A DNA stretch of 64,000 nucleotides. Source: Flammula alnicola. Lineage: Eukaryota > Basidiomycota > Agaricomycetes > Agaricales > Strophariaceae. The notes beneath the pieces are model-generated. The model ran no database searches and was not told the DNA's origin. It worked only from the letters and a program-made list of their open reading frames with translations. This document shows, in pieces, positions 1 to 11,985 of the stretch. The DNA lies in assembly GCA_015499995.1 (NCBI GenBank), contig JADNRV010000057.1, forward strand, positions 62,001-126,000, given 5' to 3'. How positions within the stretch are numbered: the first letter of the stretch is position 1; every line of letters starts with the position of its first letter. The position numbers were made by a program, and so were the translations under genes.

Positions 1-293
1 CACGTGCACAGCCACATGAAAATAATCTAATCTACTATCTAAGTGCGCACCATGTCCCACTCCTACATCCCCAGTCCTCGACTTGAAAAATTAGAGGAAA
101 TTTGATTGTTTATATATATGTGCGTGCTCTTATTCACTTTTACTGTACCTACGAGTCGAAGGGCCTGACATTACTCTGGGAACGGCTTTGCTCTGAGTGG
201 ATCTGCAGTAGGTGTCTGGTCAATCGAGTTTTCTCCACCTATACTGTAATTGCAATTTATATTGGATTTCTCTTCTCTTCTAAACGTAGAACG

Positions 294-1600
294 CTATGGA
301 ATAAAAGGCATATCGTCCGAGCCCACTTTTGATATTGGGCTTACAAGGGAAGGCGTGGGGCTTGTGGCTCTCTTCGAGTGTAATTCGAATTGTATAACAT
401 CATGTTCGCGATGTGCGGAGATCTGACCGCCAGTCATCCTGTGATCGACGCGGTTAATCGTCGCAGTTGCGATGTCTTCGCCCGTTGTGGAAGTCCATGC
501 CCTCTTTGTTGCTACTCGAAGGATTACGAGGAAGGGTGCGATGACCTGCATGTAAACACGTAAGGTTGCCAGCCCCAAGAGCGGGTGATCGGGGTACTGG
601 CACACGTACCTGAACTTGGGAAAGCGTCGACAAAAACAAATGCGACACGGGGCTATTCGCCGCATAAAATCCAATAAAAATCACAGCGACGATAGCATAT
701 ACAGCGGAGCTTTCCACCAAGATAGCCGCCGCTGACGTATACGGTTTTGAATATGTGTTGTTTCTACCGAAGGCCTTATGTAGTCTCCGACGATGGAGGA
801 GTAAAGGAGTGGCGATAGTGAGGGTTATAGTCACGTTGCATGCTGCTGCGAGTGCGAAATACGGAAGTCCAAGGTTGACGCTATTCCATATCGTGGATGG
901 GGAATGTGAGACTTGGACTAGGAGGAGGACGCCGGACGCTGGAATCGCGGTTGTGACCACTGCAGCTCTGGATCGAAATACAGGATAAACTTACCGACTT
1001 CACCAATGTAGAGAATTGCAGGGAGGGCAAGTATAAAGCGTACAGATCTAAATGAAGTTCTGTAGATGATAAAGCAGCGGTATAGCTACATCGAGGTGAG
1101 TCAAGGCATGGTCGAGGACGATCGGCTGAGTTGAGGACCACGCACCAGCAAGCCATCCGCCAGCCAGCTTGATACGACCGCACATATATTACTCACGAGC
1201 GTCGTCGGTGACGAGTAGTTCACATTGACCCACGCCACTGGTCCGCCAGGAAAGTCACGGTGCGTGGTATACGCAAGAATTTTATATGACGTATTCGCCA
1301 TGATGTAACCTGTGCCTATCAGGAACATCGTACAGGTGTAGGCAAAGAATCCCTTGCGCGGCGTCCCGGGGTAGAAGAGCGCGGCTTGTTGGAGGGAATG
1401 GATACATTGGATGAAGAGCACGAACGCGATACCTTGATGAATCGTCGGTATTTGGATTAACAATTGTATAAAATTAGAATAAGCGAGGGAGATAATATGG
1501 TTGAAGGGTGCTAACCGTAAGCAGCCAGCGAAATCGCAACACCTATAAGGACGAACTGCTCTTCTCGCGTCGAGGGAGGTGGTGGAGGACTACCAGCCAT
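294..1600 (-). CDS. Seven-transmembrane protein, basidiomycete family
   Basis: Five exons fit one open frame of 354 codons plus stop: 1600-1516, 1432-1146, 1085-995, 959-610 and 545-294, all with GT-AG introns of 35-83 nt. The product begins MAGSPPPPPSTREEQ and then carries about seven hydrophobic stretches (for example GVAISLAAYGIAFVLF, SWLADGLLLYRC and FILALPAILYIGE). It ends in a polar, Ser/Thr-rich cytoplasmic-type tail of about 80 residues. The phrases PGGPVAW..VNYSS and DGLLLYRC are typical of a very large agaricomycete family of GPCR-like multi-pass proteins of unknown ligand. Exon joins restore the family motifs exactly, which supports the model. The function is not known; a receptor or sensor role is inference from topology alone. 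Confidence 0.85.
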
Positions 1601-1671
1601 AGCTTTGGCGAAGGGACGCCCAGGGAGGTGAGGCAAGCCACCAGTTTTTCATGGAAATGCTTCGAGAGAAT

Positions 1672-2397
1672 CTATAAGCGATTATAAATAGCCACTATCG
1701 CTGACAGTACCGGTAGACGTCGGAGGTGTGGCCATCTCTGGATCCTTCTTACTAGGATTGGAGACATCAGTCGATTAGAACCTTCCAGGCCACGAGGTAC
1801 ACCTGGTGTCTCTCCAGGCATGCCTGATGGTATACTTGTCCTGGTAAGAATTCGCCGAGTCCCGTCGTCGTCGGAGAGATTTATAAATGCGTCTGGGAAA
1901 GAAAATCGTGGATATACCCAATGTACACCAGGACACGATTTCGATAACTTTTGGGAATCAGGTGACGATGACAGTTGCTGAGAATGGACGGGACCCACAA
2001 AAGACGTATACAGAATGTATGTAACATTCGCACAGTGCAATAAATCTTCTTTTGATGCGTGATGGTAAAAACAAGCACAGAAACCGCGCGGATGGAATCC
2101 ATAATGCTGATAAGCTAACTTTTTGGGGGAGAAGATCCCAGGCCGGATGAATCTAGCGAGGAGAATCGAACACGGCCAAGAGCTCCGCGAAGGTGCCGTA
2201 GCGCCCAAGAATCGGCCAACAGCGTGGTCGTAGAGTGGGATGGCCCTTTCCTTTCTTCCTACAAGACCGAGTGAGAACAAGCGAGCGTTTGTGTTTGCGG
2301 CATCTAAGAAAGCAGAGAGCGAGCTGAACAGGCTCCCCATCTCGCGACATTCGGCCGGTGACCTTAGCCCAGAAGGCTTGAAGTCCGGTCGGCGCCA
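1672..2397 (-). CDS. Unrecognised open frames, possibly one small gene
   Basis: Two overlapping minus-strand frames lie here. One starts with ATG at 2397 (MAPTGLQAFWAKVTG) and stops near 2153. The other starts with ATG at 2340 (MGSLFSSLSAFLDAAN) and runs 222 codons to a stop at 1672. The second N terminus, MGSLFSS, fits the N-myristoylation consensus and loosely resembles the start of Arf-like GTPases (ARLFSLGLVG), but no GKT/S P-loop follows. I could not find splice sites joining the frames convincingly. It may be a decayed small GTPase-like gene or chance ORFs. It lies tail-to-tail with nothing obvious and between two well-supported minus-strand genes. Confidence 0.2.
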   Translation of the reverse strand, partial: WRRPDFKPSGLRSPAECREMGSLFSSLSAFLDAANTNARLFSLGLVGRKERAIPLYDHAVGRFLGATAPSRSSWPCSILLARFIRPGIFSPKKLAYQHYGFHPRGFCACFYHHASKEDLLHCANVTYILYTSFVGPVHSQQLSSSPDSQKLSKSCPGVHWVYPRFSFPDAFINLSDDDGTRRILTRTSIPSGMPGETPGVPRGLEGSNRLMSPILVRRIQRWPHLRRLPVLSAIVAIYNRL

Positions 2398-2959
2398 TTG
2401 TATATGACCAGGAAATACGGGAGAAGGAAGCCGGGATCCATAGAATCCAAAGCGAATAGGACATTGAGAGACTCAGACCGGGGCTGGGAAGCACCAAGTG
2501 GGGTCTGGGGCCAAGAAGTCGGGTCAAATTTGGAAGCCCGAGACCGTGGATTTCAATGCATAGAAGGGGTAGAGTTCTAGTGGCACACTTGTTTTTTTCC
2601 CCTTGATATTCCACTGGGAGGACAAGATGATAGTAAGTAGCCAGAAAGGTGCAAGGCAAGGCGTTGGATCCGAGTCACTGTCATGATTCATCATGAAGGC
2701 GGCTTTCAAATTTCAATTTCGGGATTATTTGTCTGTGTATAGCAGGGGCCTCCGTGATATCCAATCGCGCGAAGATGTCAAGTTGAAGTTCTTCGCTCTT
2801 GAAATCAGGTCTATTCAAGCTCTTACAAAGAAGTAAGTCTACACATACTGTATATCATCGAATAATCTACAAACACCATTTCCACTTTCAAACTTTCCAA
2901 CTGTCTTTGAGTCCTTTCTATGTCTCTTGCGTACGGGCACGCCCGAACGTCATTGGTAT

Positions 2960-5050
2960 CTAATGAGCAAGCAAAGAGCGCCCAGTCATCTCCTCAGGAA
3001 TCGGCAGACCCTGTAAGAAAATAAATCAGTTTCCAATCAGAACGTAACCCCCAGCTGAAAACACCACGCACCATAATATCCAAAATCGTAGGCGCAACAT
3101 CACATATCGCAGGCTTATCCTCCTCCTCCTCCTCCTTCCCTTTCGCCTCAACGGCCGCACCCTCAGGCTTGAACTTCAACCCCTCTCCAACCATCAGGAA
3201 CGGCACAGGGTTCGTCGTGTGCGCCGTATGCGGGTTGCCCGTCACCGGGTCGCGCATCTGCTCCGCGTTCCCATGGTCGGCGGTGACGAGGAGGACGTAC
3301 CCGTATTTCTGCGCTGCCTCGTAGATCGTGCCCACCGCTTTGTCGGTTGCGGTGACGGCTTCGACGGCGGCGTCGAAGACACCTGTGTGGCCCACCTAAT
3401 ATGGAGTAGATATATGAGAAACGTCCAGAAAAGAAGGGACGTAATGCACCATATCAGGAGGGGCGAAATTGCACATCACAAATTCCTCATCGCCCTCCTT
3501 GAGCACCTCCGCAACTTTGTCCGCCACACCCTGCGCGCTCATTGCTGGCTGCTTGTCGTATGTCGCCACCTTGGGCGAGGGTATCATGAGTCTTGTCTCC
3601 TGCGCAAACTGCTTCTCCACGCCTCCATTGAAGAAGAACGTCACATGGGCGTATTTCTCAGTTTCTGCATGGGGGTTAGACAGAATACAAAAGGAAAGTC
3701 TGCGACGTACCAGCTATGTGCGCCTGCTTGACGCCTTCCTTGGATAACCACTCCGCAAGGACATTGGTCATAGCCTGGGGAGGGAAAGCTACAGGGAAGG
3801 GGAATTCCGCGTTGTATCGCGACATCGTCGTGATACCCTAAATGCATGATTGGTCAAACGCCTGTTATCATACGGCGAAGCACATACAAGGTCCTTGGGG
3901 ACGGTGACCTCCATAGGTTTCTCCGGAAGACCAAAGACAGACACGATCTCGCGCATGCGGTCCGACCGGTAGTTGAAGAAGAACAACGTGTCGTTGTCTA
4001 TGAATAGCACCATGTGAGCGGGAGTAAGCGGGGCGATGGAAATGACGCACCCTTGATCCTCCCCTCAACGCCATCGACGATAATCGGCTTCAAGAACTCA
4101 TCCGTGACGTCCTTTTTATAGTTCTCCTCGATGGCAGCGACAACACCCGCCTGGCCGCCCTCCGCCTTCTCGCCGACGCCCTGCACGAGCCCGTCGACGG
4201 CAATCTTCACGCGCTCCCAGCGCTTATCCCGGTCCATCGCGTAATACCGCCCTATTACCGTCGCGATCTCGCCGTACCCGAGCTTCTTCGTAAAGTCCAG
4301 CAGCTCCTGGGCATACTTGGCCGCGGAGCGCGGCGCGGTGTCCCGTCCGTCGCCGAGGAAGTGGATGTAGGTGTGCGGCACGCCTTGCTCCTTGGCCGTC
4401 TCGAGGAGCGCGAAGAGGTGCTTGATGTGTGAGTGCACACCGCCGTCGGATACCTAAGAAAGGAGGGGAACGTTTGTCGGAGAAACCAAGCAACAACGTC
4501 AGTTTAATAAACGTACCAGACCAATGGCATGTAACCTTCCGGTTCCTTCCTTCGCACGTTTGCAGCTCGCGACGATAGCGTCGTTCTTGTGGAACTGGCG
4601 TTTTTTGATGCTCATGTCGATGCGCACGATGTCCTGCCACACAATACGCCCAGCGCCGATGTTCAAGTGTCTGTTATCACCACGCCAGAGGTATAAGTCT
4701 TCCGAAATTTCCGTGCAGCATCGGGAACGACATAAGATAGAAAAAAGAAGATGCGTACCCAACTTCAGAGTTCCCCATAAGCCCCTCGTTGAGACCTACA
4801 GCGGTACCGCTTGCGAGAAGAGTCGTAGCAGCGTGCTCCTTGGCGATCTTATCCATGTAAGGCGTCTCAGCTGCCTCGATGGCGTTGCCCTCGATGCCCT
4901 TTTCTGCTGCGATACCCCAACCATCGTGGATGCTGTTTGTTTCGATCAAGTCAAATCGAGGTTCGATAATCAGCTATCTGCATACAACACGAAAGAGAAA
5001 ACGGGAATGACGAACATGAGGCACACTTTGTTCTTGATCTTAGCGGGCAT
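2960..5050 (-). CDS. gpmI: 2,3-bisphosphoglycerate-independent phosphoglycerate mutase
   Basis: Cofactor-independent phosphoglycerate mutase interconverts 3- and 2-phosphoglycerate in cytosolic glycolysis and gluconeogenesis, using two metal ions and a catalytic Ser. Nine exons join in frame to 530 codons: 5050-5016, 4932-4759, 4670-4517, 4453-4051, 3997-3888, 3837-3711, 3664-3450, 3395-3072 and 3010-2960. This matches the usual fungal length. Diagnostic motifs are N-terminal [25 protein letters not shown] (phosphoserine loop, split by an intron after EVG), [11 protein letters not shown], and C-terminal VTADHGNAE and [13 protein letters not shown] short Lys/Glu-rich insertion ([10 protein letters not shown]) sits before the last conserved block. 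The start ATG at 5050 is fixed by the 35-bp first exon, whose splice creates CLIIHDGWG. The duplicated block begins only about 12 bp upstream, so its promoter lies within duplicated DNA. Confidence 0.95.
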
Positions 5051-5697
5051 GATTACAGGTGGTAGTTGGACTTTGGGAGATTTATCTTTCGTTCCCTTGA
5101 GGCTAAAATTCGGAAGAACACGTGATGCACCTGTTATGCGTATTCTGGCTCGTCGGGCCGGGTCTGGTCTCTTCACTTGCTCACCTTTTCTTCACCTCGT
5201 TGCTGTCAGGTAGGCCACTGCTTGGCAGGGTCTATAGTTCCTTCGAATGTGCTTCTAGATGCAGCCATATCGTAATACGTGGAGTGCACCTTGTCATCGA
5301 CCGTGGAGCAAGAAGAGGATGTAGGGCACCCTTGTAGCCTCAGATGGATAAGTTGCAGTCACTGTGGAACAGTGATGTTGGTTCAGGCGGAGTGTGCATT
5401 ATCCTTTCGCATCGATAGTAAGTTTGCCAGCTCCAAGCTCCATGCAAACTAAGACCTTTCTTTAGATCATATCCACCATTATTACAGGTCTTAACTCAGT
5501 TGGAAACTGCACACGGGCGAACAAAGTTCTATCGAATCGTCATATATATCATTGGCCCCCTGAAGGCTCTTGAAGTGCAGGCAGAATATACGCTCCTCGT
5601 ATCTTGCCCTTGAACGACTGGTTAACCCACTCTTTCCTTCTCGTGTCAGTCATTATCTCCCCGACACCCAGTGTAATCGAACATTACGCCCACGAGT

Positions 5698-6372
5698 ATG
5701 CCGATGCACGACTCAAGAAGAGAAACATTTCATGGACCCCAGCCCACCGTGCCAGGCCACATGTATGTGCCTGGGCATGAACCCGACGACTGGCAGCCAC
5801 AGTCTTCCCGTCGCTCACGCTCTCGTCAAGCAGACACTAGAAATGACAGAGGAGCAACGCCATCTCCTATCACTTTACCTGCTGATTATGTGCCGACATC
5901 TCCGGGGCCTTCTAGACACGCCGAGCGAGACAGAGGCAACCGACTTTCGGACGTTGCTCGAGCGATAGGTATAGGCAGCGGTGGCCACGGACAAGCTTCC
6001 ACCCATGGCGGCCCAGACCAACAGGATGGCGATGCGAATCCTCGTCACCACCACCACCACGATGATTTGAATCCTCTTCATCACCATCACCACGATGATT
6101 TGAATCCTCGACATCACCACCACCACGACGATTCAAGCCGCAATCGCGATGATTCAAGCCGTCATCATGATGATTCAAGCCGTCATCGATCCTCGTCGCA
6201 ATCGCACCCTTACGGATATTCGTCCGCTGCGAGACCGACGCACTCCCGTCGGCGGTCCCGCTCGTACGACGATCGTGATCCCCGGATGTCGAGATCGAGA
6301 CGTCACCACTCCAACCCGGGCTTTTTCTCTCGCCTAATGGGTTTTGGGAATCGCAAGGAGCGTTACGACTGA
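5698..6372 (+). pseudogene. Truncated copy of Ser/Arg/His-rich protein (copy A)
   Basis: An intronless frame of 224 codons is homologous to the gene at 7583-8963. It starts at an internal position (MPMHDSRRETFHGPQP, equivalent to MSMNDPSRGTFLGPQP of copy B) because the upstream coding part is deleted. It keeps VPGHEPDDWQPQSSRRSRS, then carries an expanded region of three 33-bp units encoding NP-X-HHHHHDDL/S followed by three DDSSR repeats. It jumps directly to SNPGFFSRLMGFGNR, missing the repeat domain and intron of copy B. A 2-nt loss after GFGNR changes frame and gives an early stop, although homologous DNA continues for about 100 bp. It may still be expressed as a short protein, but it reads as a decaying duplicate. 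Confidence 0.6.
6037..6135 (+). repeat. Three 33-bp tandem units encoding His-rich repeats
   Basis: Units start at 6037, 6070 and 6103. Each encodes Asn-Pro-X, five His, then Asp-Asp and Leu or Ser. Copy B of the gene has only one such block (DPHHHHHDDSS), so the array expanded in copy A after the duplication. Confidence 0.9.
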
Positions 6373-7582
6373 GGGTCGTCCACGGGCGTATCAAGCCCAG
6401 CCAGCGCACCCTGCCCAATATTCCAATCCGCGTCCGAGAAGAGTCCGGAGGCGAAGTTATTCGAGGTGACGAGTTTGAGTATCTCTTGCGTTGGGCCAGC
6501 AGATCGGGTGTTAAGAAGTACACGTTCTTCGCTCGGTTTGTTTTCTGATTCTCATTGGCCTCTGCCTTTTCCCCCTTTTTCCATTCACAAAGCACATTAC
6601 AATCTCACTTATCCTCTTTTGGTGACTTTCTTCTTCTCTTCGGATATATACGCCCCAGTGTTCTCTGGCTTTGCATAAAAATACACGCATCCTTGATTTT
6701 CAGTAACCCGGTCAAAGACCAAGTGAACAGTGGAAGACAGTCATGGCCGCGTAGATGCCTAGACGCTCACAATTGAATTGTAAATATGACCCGCCGCGGG
6801 CAAGGCTCGTAGTTGGACTTTGGGAGATTCTTCTGTTGCCATTGACTCTTGAGTCTGAGGCTAAACTTCGGCAGAGCACGTGATGCGACTTTTATGTGTA
6901 CCTGTTGACTTCAGAGGTTTCCGGCTTGTCAGGCCGGGTCTGGTCTCTTCACTTGCTCACCCGGTTTTCCTCGTTGCTTTCAGGTAGGCCAGTGCTCCTG
7001 CATTCGGGGTCTATAGTTCCTTCGAACGTGCTTCTGGGAAGCCATGGTGGAGTGCATCTCGTCATCGACCGTGGAGCAAGAAATGGATGTAGACCACCTT
7101 GTAGCCTCAGATGGATAAGTTACAGACTTACAGTCGCGACTCGCAGTGCAACAGCGGTCGCATCGATAGTGAGTTTGCAAGCTCCAAGCTCCAGAGAACT
7201 AAGACCTTTATTTAGCTCATATCCACCATTATTACAGGTCTTAGCTCGGTTGGAAACTGCACACGGGCGAACAAAGTTCTATCGAATCGTCATTGGCCCC
7301 CTGGCTCTTAAAGTGCAGGAGGAATATACGCTCCTCGTGTCTTGCACAGGGGTTTTAAAACCGATTAATCAATAGGTTCGTTTATCATCTCCCATCTTCA
7401 CCTTGAACGACTGGTTGACCTACTCTCTCCTTCTCATGTCAGTTATTATCTCCCCGACACCCAGTGTAATCAAACACCACGCCTAGAAGAAACGCCGTGT
7501 AGAAGATTGGGTATCCTATACCCGCTCTCATTCACCCGTTGACGCATTTTCACCCCCGACTTTGCCATCAACGCCAACCGAG

Positions 7583-8963
7583 ATGAGCTACGCTGCGCCA
7601 AGCATTGTCAGCCAGCGAACGGCAGCGTACCCCGACGATGCTTCGAGCGTCTACGCTGCAAGTTCGGCGGGCGGTCACGAACGCAGGAGGAACACGAGTA
7701 TGTCGATGAATGACCCAAGCAGAGGAACATTTCTTGGACCCCAGCCCACCGTGCCAGGCCCTATGTTTGTGCCTGGACATGAACCCGACGACTGGCAACC
7801 ACAGTCTTCCCGTCGCTCACGCTCTCATTCGTGCACCTATCGTCAAACAGACGGTAGAAATGACAGAGGAGCAATGTTGTCTCCTACCACCTTTTCTCCT
7901 GATTATGTACCGACGTCTTCGGGGCCTTTTAGACCCGGTGAGCGAGACCGAGGCAACCGACCTTCGGACGTTGCTCGAGCGATGGGTACAGGCAGCGATG
8001 GCTACGCACAACCTCCCATCTATGGCGTCCCATACCAACAGCATGGCGATCCTCATCATCACCACCACGATGATTCAAGCCGTCGTCGATCCTCGTCGCA
8101 CTCGGACCCTTACAGATATTCGTCCTCTGCGAGACCGACGTACTCCCGTCGGCGCTCCAGCTCGTATGATGATCGTGACCCCCGGATGTCGAGATCGAGA
8201 CCCACGGCGAACTACCGTGTCCAGAACCAACCCTTGGGATATGGGACTGGCTACGGGGCGTCGGGTCAGTCGCAGTTTCCAGCCCAGATGCAACCTCAAA
8301 TGCAAACACAACAAATGTCGAGCAATATGTATCCGGGTAACACGGGCAACAACTATGACACGGCCCAACCATCGCCTACCCAGAACCATCAATATGGGAC
8401 CGGGTACGGGGCATCGAGTCAATCGCAGTTTCCAGCCCAGATGCAACCTCAAATGCAAACACAACAACAAGTGCCGAACAATATGTATCCGAGTAACACG
8501 GGCAACAACTACGGCATGGGCCAACAATCGCCTACTGCGCCCACGATCATCCAAGCTCCACCTAACCAGTCCATCGTCGTTCCTCTCAATGACGGCACCG
8601 GGGGCTACGTGGTCGTCCCGCCTCATGGCCAAAATGTCCGTGTCATGGTAAGTTGATCTCTTCTCCTTGCCTCTTTCTTTCTTGCTCGCTAAACGGAAAC
8701 TTGCGGCCCCTTCTTTTTTTTCTTCCTTTTTTACCCTATAGCAGAACCCAGCCACCGCGCCCTATCCCAGTACTGCAAATACACGCTCTCGTGGTCATCC
8801 CTCCAACCCGGGCTTTTTCTCTGGCCTAATGGGTTTTGGGAATCGCAGTAGGAGCCTTGCGCCTGAGATTCATCCACGGGCCCATCAAGCCCAGCTGGCG
8901 CAACCTGCCCAATATTCCATTCCGCGTCCGAGAAGGTCCCGGAGGCGAAGTTATTCGAGGTGA
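7583..8963 (+). CDS. Low-complexity Arg/Ser/Gln-rich protein (copy B)
   Basis: Two exons (7583-8647 and 8742-8963) give 428 codons. The first in-frame ATG is 7583 (MSYAAPSIVSQRTAAYP). Regions in order: a polar N terminus; VPGHEPDDWQPQSSRRSRSHS; a single HHHHHDD block; SR-type SRRRSSSYDDRDPRMSRSR; two 51-residue repeats rich in Gly, Tyr, Gln and Met; a compact hydrophobic motif IIQAPPNQSIVVPLNDG followed by TGGYVVVPPHGQNVRVM; the intron; then NPGFFSGLMGFGNRSRS and an Arg-rich tail. The IVVP..GYVV motif and its following intron recur in the gene at 44500-45515, so it marks a protein family. The acceptor is CAGCAG-like (tatagCAG), so splicing may include or skip one Gln. Function unknown; the composition suggests a disordered nucleic-acid- or condensate-associated protein, which is inference. 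Confidence 0.75.
8241..8546 (+). repeat. Two 153-bp coding repeats
   Basis: Units begin at 8241 and 8394, each starting ATGGGACYGG and containing CAGTTTCCAGCCCAGATGCA. They encode a 51-residue Tyr/Gly/Gln/Met-rich repeat in copy B of the duplicated gene and are absent from copy A. Confidence 0.85.
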
Positions 8964-9442
8964 CGAGTTTGAGTATCTCTTTCGTTGGGCCAGCAGATCG
9001 GGTGTTAAGAAATACACGTTCTTCGCTCAGTTTGTTTTCTGATAGCACGTTGGATTCTCATTGGGCTCGGCGTTTCCCCCCTTTTTTCCACTCACAAAGT
9101 ACATTACAATCCCACTTATCCTCTTTTGGTGACTTTCTTCTTCTCTTTGAATATATACGGCCCAGTGTTCTCTGGCTTTGCATAAACATATACACGTCCT
9201 TGATTTTCGGTAACCCTGGTTGAAGACTAAGTGAACAGTGGAAGACAGCAGTGGAAGATAGTCATGGCCACGTAGATGCCTAGACGCTCACAATTGGTAA
9301 ATAAAATACATAAGAACGTCAATAATTTGTCCTATAAAGTACAATGAACAGCTTTCTGTTTATCAATGGTCCGAGTCAGGTATTTACAGGTTTTAATCGA
9401 ATCTTTGAAGGTGGTCTACGTGGTAACTAATCTGCATACGTA

Positions 9443-11985
9443 TCACTGCTTATCAGGCTGCTCGTCCAGGTCATAGACGATTTGGGCGGTACTCCTGAAA
9501 ATTATTCAGTTTAAAAAGGTCCATACGTCGCTGGAGAGTCCCGACGCACCGTTTTTCAGCACCCTGAAGTCCATCCAAGTTCAAGTTGATAGCAATAAGT
9601 CGACTGCGTGCGAAAAGACATTAAGAACAACGTACCTTTTCCTGCCACGCAAGCTGGGCTTGCATCTCCGTCAGTCCAAATAAGAGCACGACCTCATAGT
9701 CGACCCGATAGTACGCTTCTCCTGTTTTGTTTACCAACGGCTCTAAAGGGAGATGCGTGAAGTCGACGATAACGGTAGCCAATTTCGTGTAGTTTTCTGT
9801 AAGGGGGAAATGAAAATTACATCTAACAGAATTCGGAAGCACGTTCAACGAACCAACATCCTCATCTTTCCAACTAGGGTTTAGGTTATCGCCTCTGTAA
9901 CACCATATCGAGACCGTGGTCGATTTGAAGTTAACCTTGTTGGTGAAGGTTTGAGCCAGGCGGTAACGGAATTCTTTGGTTTCTGAGATTTGGGTGTTCT
10001 GAAGCAACATACAATGAATTTCCTGAATTTCTTCAGAGATACCAGTCAGCTTACTTTGGGGACGAGAACACCAAATGCACCCGGAATCGCGGACAGACCA
10101 CTGGGCAGACTGATTGCCGTCGCCAACCTCTTTGTGTGCTCTGCGTTGTGTTCTTGATAGTGGGCCGCGTAAACGACTCCATAAGTGACTTTTGACACGC
10201 GTGTGCGCACAAAATGATCAAGATGGAACGATATAGCACCGTCGGAGACTGCCTTGTTACTAGAAGTAGCTGAGAATTAGGTATCAGAAATACTACGACG
10301 GCGACGCTTACACATGATTCTCAGGACGAAGGACATTCAATCCAGACTTGGACAGAGATCGCTGAACGCTATCGAAGAGCCAGTCACTGGCTGCAAATCC
10401 ACCAACGAAAACGACGTGCTGCAATATCGAGCCGTTAGATCGTTCCTCGCCATGGGAAACTATAATGTCTAACACACAGAGAGCGAGTGAAGCGAGGTTT
10501 TCTTCTGATTGAGGACTGCCTTGACGATGCAATCGATAGAAGGTTGGAAAAACTGAGCAACGTCCAATCTATTTACCGAATTTGTATTAGAATAACACTC
10601 AGCGATAACATAGCCTCCACGTACCCTTCCAACTTTAGTTGTCCGAACCGTATATTAATGTTGGCGTCGTTATCACGAGTTGATCCAAACTTGACATATT
10701 GAGGTTCCCCGGCATCTCTGAACCTTGGTTTGGTGGTTTTGTCGAAACAATGAACGATGTGGTCGAGGTCATCGAGAAAGGGTGACTCAGCCAGATATTC
10801 TGTAGACTAACACTTGAGACCCGACCCCGAGAATATCATGGGAGACACGAACCCAAAAGAAATACTCGGGCAAGAACATTAACGAAAACGGATCCGTGAA
10901 AGTGACCTAAAGCGCAGAAGATTAGGAAAAAAGCGGAAACGGAGCTAGTGCAGAAGAAGACCAACATTGAGGAGCGGCGATTTCTTCGTAGGTATTCGCC
11001 GCGTCTTGTGTCCTGTATGTGCTGACATCGATGGTTCCACCGCCTGCGTCCGAGTCCACGATTACAACTCCCTCCCCTTTCTACGAAAGCCGTGACGATA
11101 AATCAGTCGCCAAGGAACAGGTACTCAATATTTTGCGCTCACCTTCATGGCTGCAGATAAAACCCCATTCTGGACAGCGAAGTGTAGACTTGCCTCGCCT
11201 TCGGTCACAAAAGAGATACGAGCACGACCTCGGGGAGTATCCGGAACGAGGCCCGCCAACAACGCTGCATCGCGCATTTGACTCTGCTCCTTGCCTTCCC
11301 ATCCGTTCGGATGCGATAGCACAAATTCGATATCGTCTTCGAAGGAATTCCACAAATCGGGACCATTGGCGTGTGTATCTTGAATATATGTCGAGGCACA
11401 TTGGAGTAGGTACCGGAGGAAGTCAGCGAAGACTTGGATAACGGTCTTATTGAGCGGCAGAGGTGGGATGTGGTCGGTGATCGTCTTTCCTTCGCCGATC
11501 TTGGAACGGAGATGTAGCTTGAACCTGAAGCAGGGCGATTAGTCGAGTACAATGGAAACGCAGGAACTCGCACACCATTCTGCTTTGATCCATTTCCCGT
11601 CTTCGGCTGCTTCCACTATCCCATCCCGCATTGCTTCCGCTCCCACTGCGCGTACTTTGCCCACTGGATCATAATAGATGATGGTAGGAATCTTTGAGGC
11701 GCCGCTGATATGTTCATGTGCTGGAAACCTTCGATATTGGAACATGAATTGAATCCAATATCTAATTCACAAGTGTCTGGAAGACGTACCTGGTCACTCC
11801 CTTGATGACTGGCACTTGACCAGGATCAAGAACACTGAGGTTGAACATCAGCTCGTCTGCCTTCGCCAAAGGCGGCCAAGTAAGGCTCAAACTCACCTGT
11901 AAGATATTCCACTATATGTAGTACCGACATCAAAAGCGAGAACGAGCTTGCGGGTCGATCCTCTATAGGGTGTGTTGGAAGGCAT
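9443..11985 (-). CDS. Hsp70-family ATPase, basidiomycete HSPA12-like type
   Basis: Thirteen exons join in frame to 612 codons: 11985-11897, 11834-11790, 11728-11576, 11524-11143, 11080-10966, 10906-10866, 10806-10625, 10568-10478, 10418-10312, 10259-10055, 9998-9636, 9563-9550 and 9494-9443. The actin-like ATPase fold is marked by phosphate 1 LVLAFDVGTTYSGISYS near residues 13-29, phosphate 2 VVIVDSDAGGGTIDVSTY, and the adenosine motif HVVFVGGFAASDWLF. Between them lie PTIIYYDPVGKVRAVG and the helical FVTEGEASLHFAV. The usual C-terminal peptide-binding domain and EEVD of canonical Hsp70 are replaced by a family-specific tail ending IVYDLDEQPDKQ. Members are abundant in agaricomycetes; clients are unknown. 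The final exons, including one of only 14 nt, are the least certain. Confidence 0.9.

Larger units (their letters stand above)
5062..6790 (+). repeat. Segmental tandem duplication, copy A (shortened)
   Basis: This stretch repeats 6809-9305 in the same orientation. Matching landmarks are GTAGTTGGACTTTGGGAGAT at the left edge, CACGTGATGC, GGGTCTGGTCTCTTCACTTG, the leader before each ORF, the coding region, and the 3' tail through CTAGACGCTCACAATTG. Compared with copy B it lacks about 200 bp covering the N-terminal coding region and about 600 bp covering the Gln/Met-rich repeats and the intron. The left edge nearly touches the start codon of phosphoglycerate mutase. Confidence 0.85.
6809..9305 (+). 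repeat. Segmental tandem duplication, copy B (full length)
   Basis: The longer member of the direct duplication; see 5062-6790. It includes about 770 bp of upstream DNA, the intact two-exon gene, and a 3' flank ending at CTAGACGCTCACAATTGGTAAA. The two copies are separated by only about 20 bp, so this is a true tandem. Confidence 0.85.

Noticed and set aside
5570..5968. Plus-strand frame of 132 codons overlapping copy A
   Set aside because: It is a different frame of the same duplicated coding block; the homologous frame with copy B is the one at 5698.
7562..7582. Earlier start of the copy B gene at 7562
   Set aside because: That position is TTG, not ATG; the first in-frame ATG is 7583.
7710..8651. 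Second long plus-strand frame overlapping copy B (313 codons)
   Set aside because: It is an alternative frame produced by the repeat-rich coding region; it lacks the conserved IVVP-GYVV core and the fitting splice junction.
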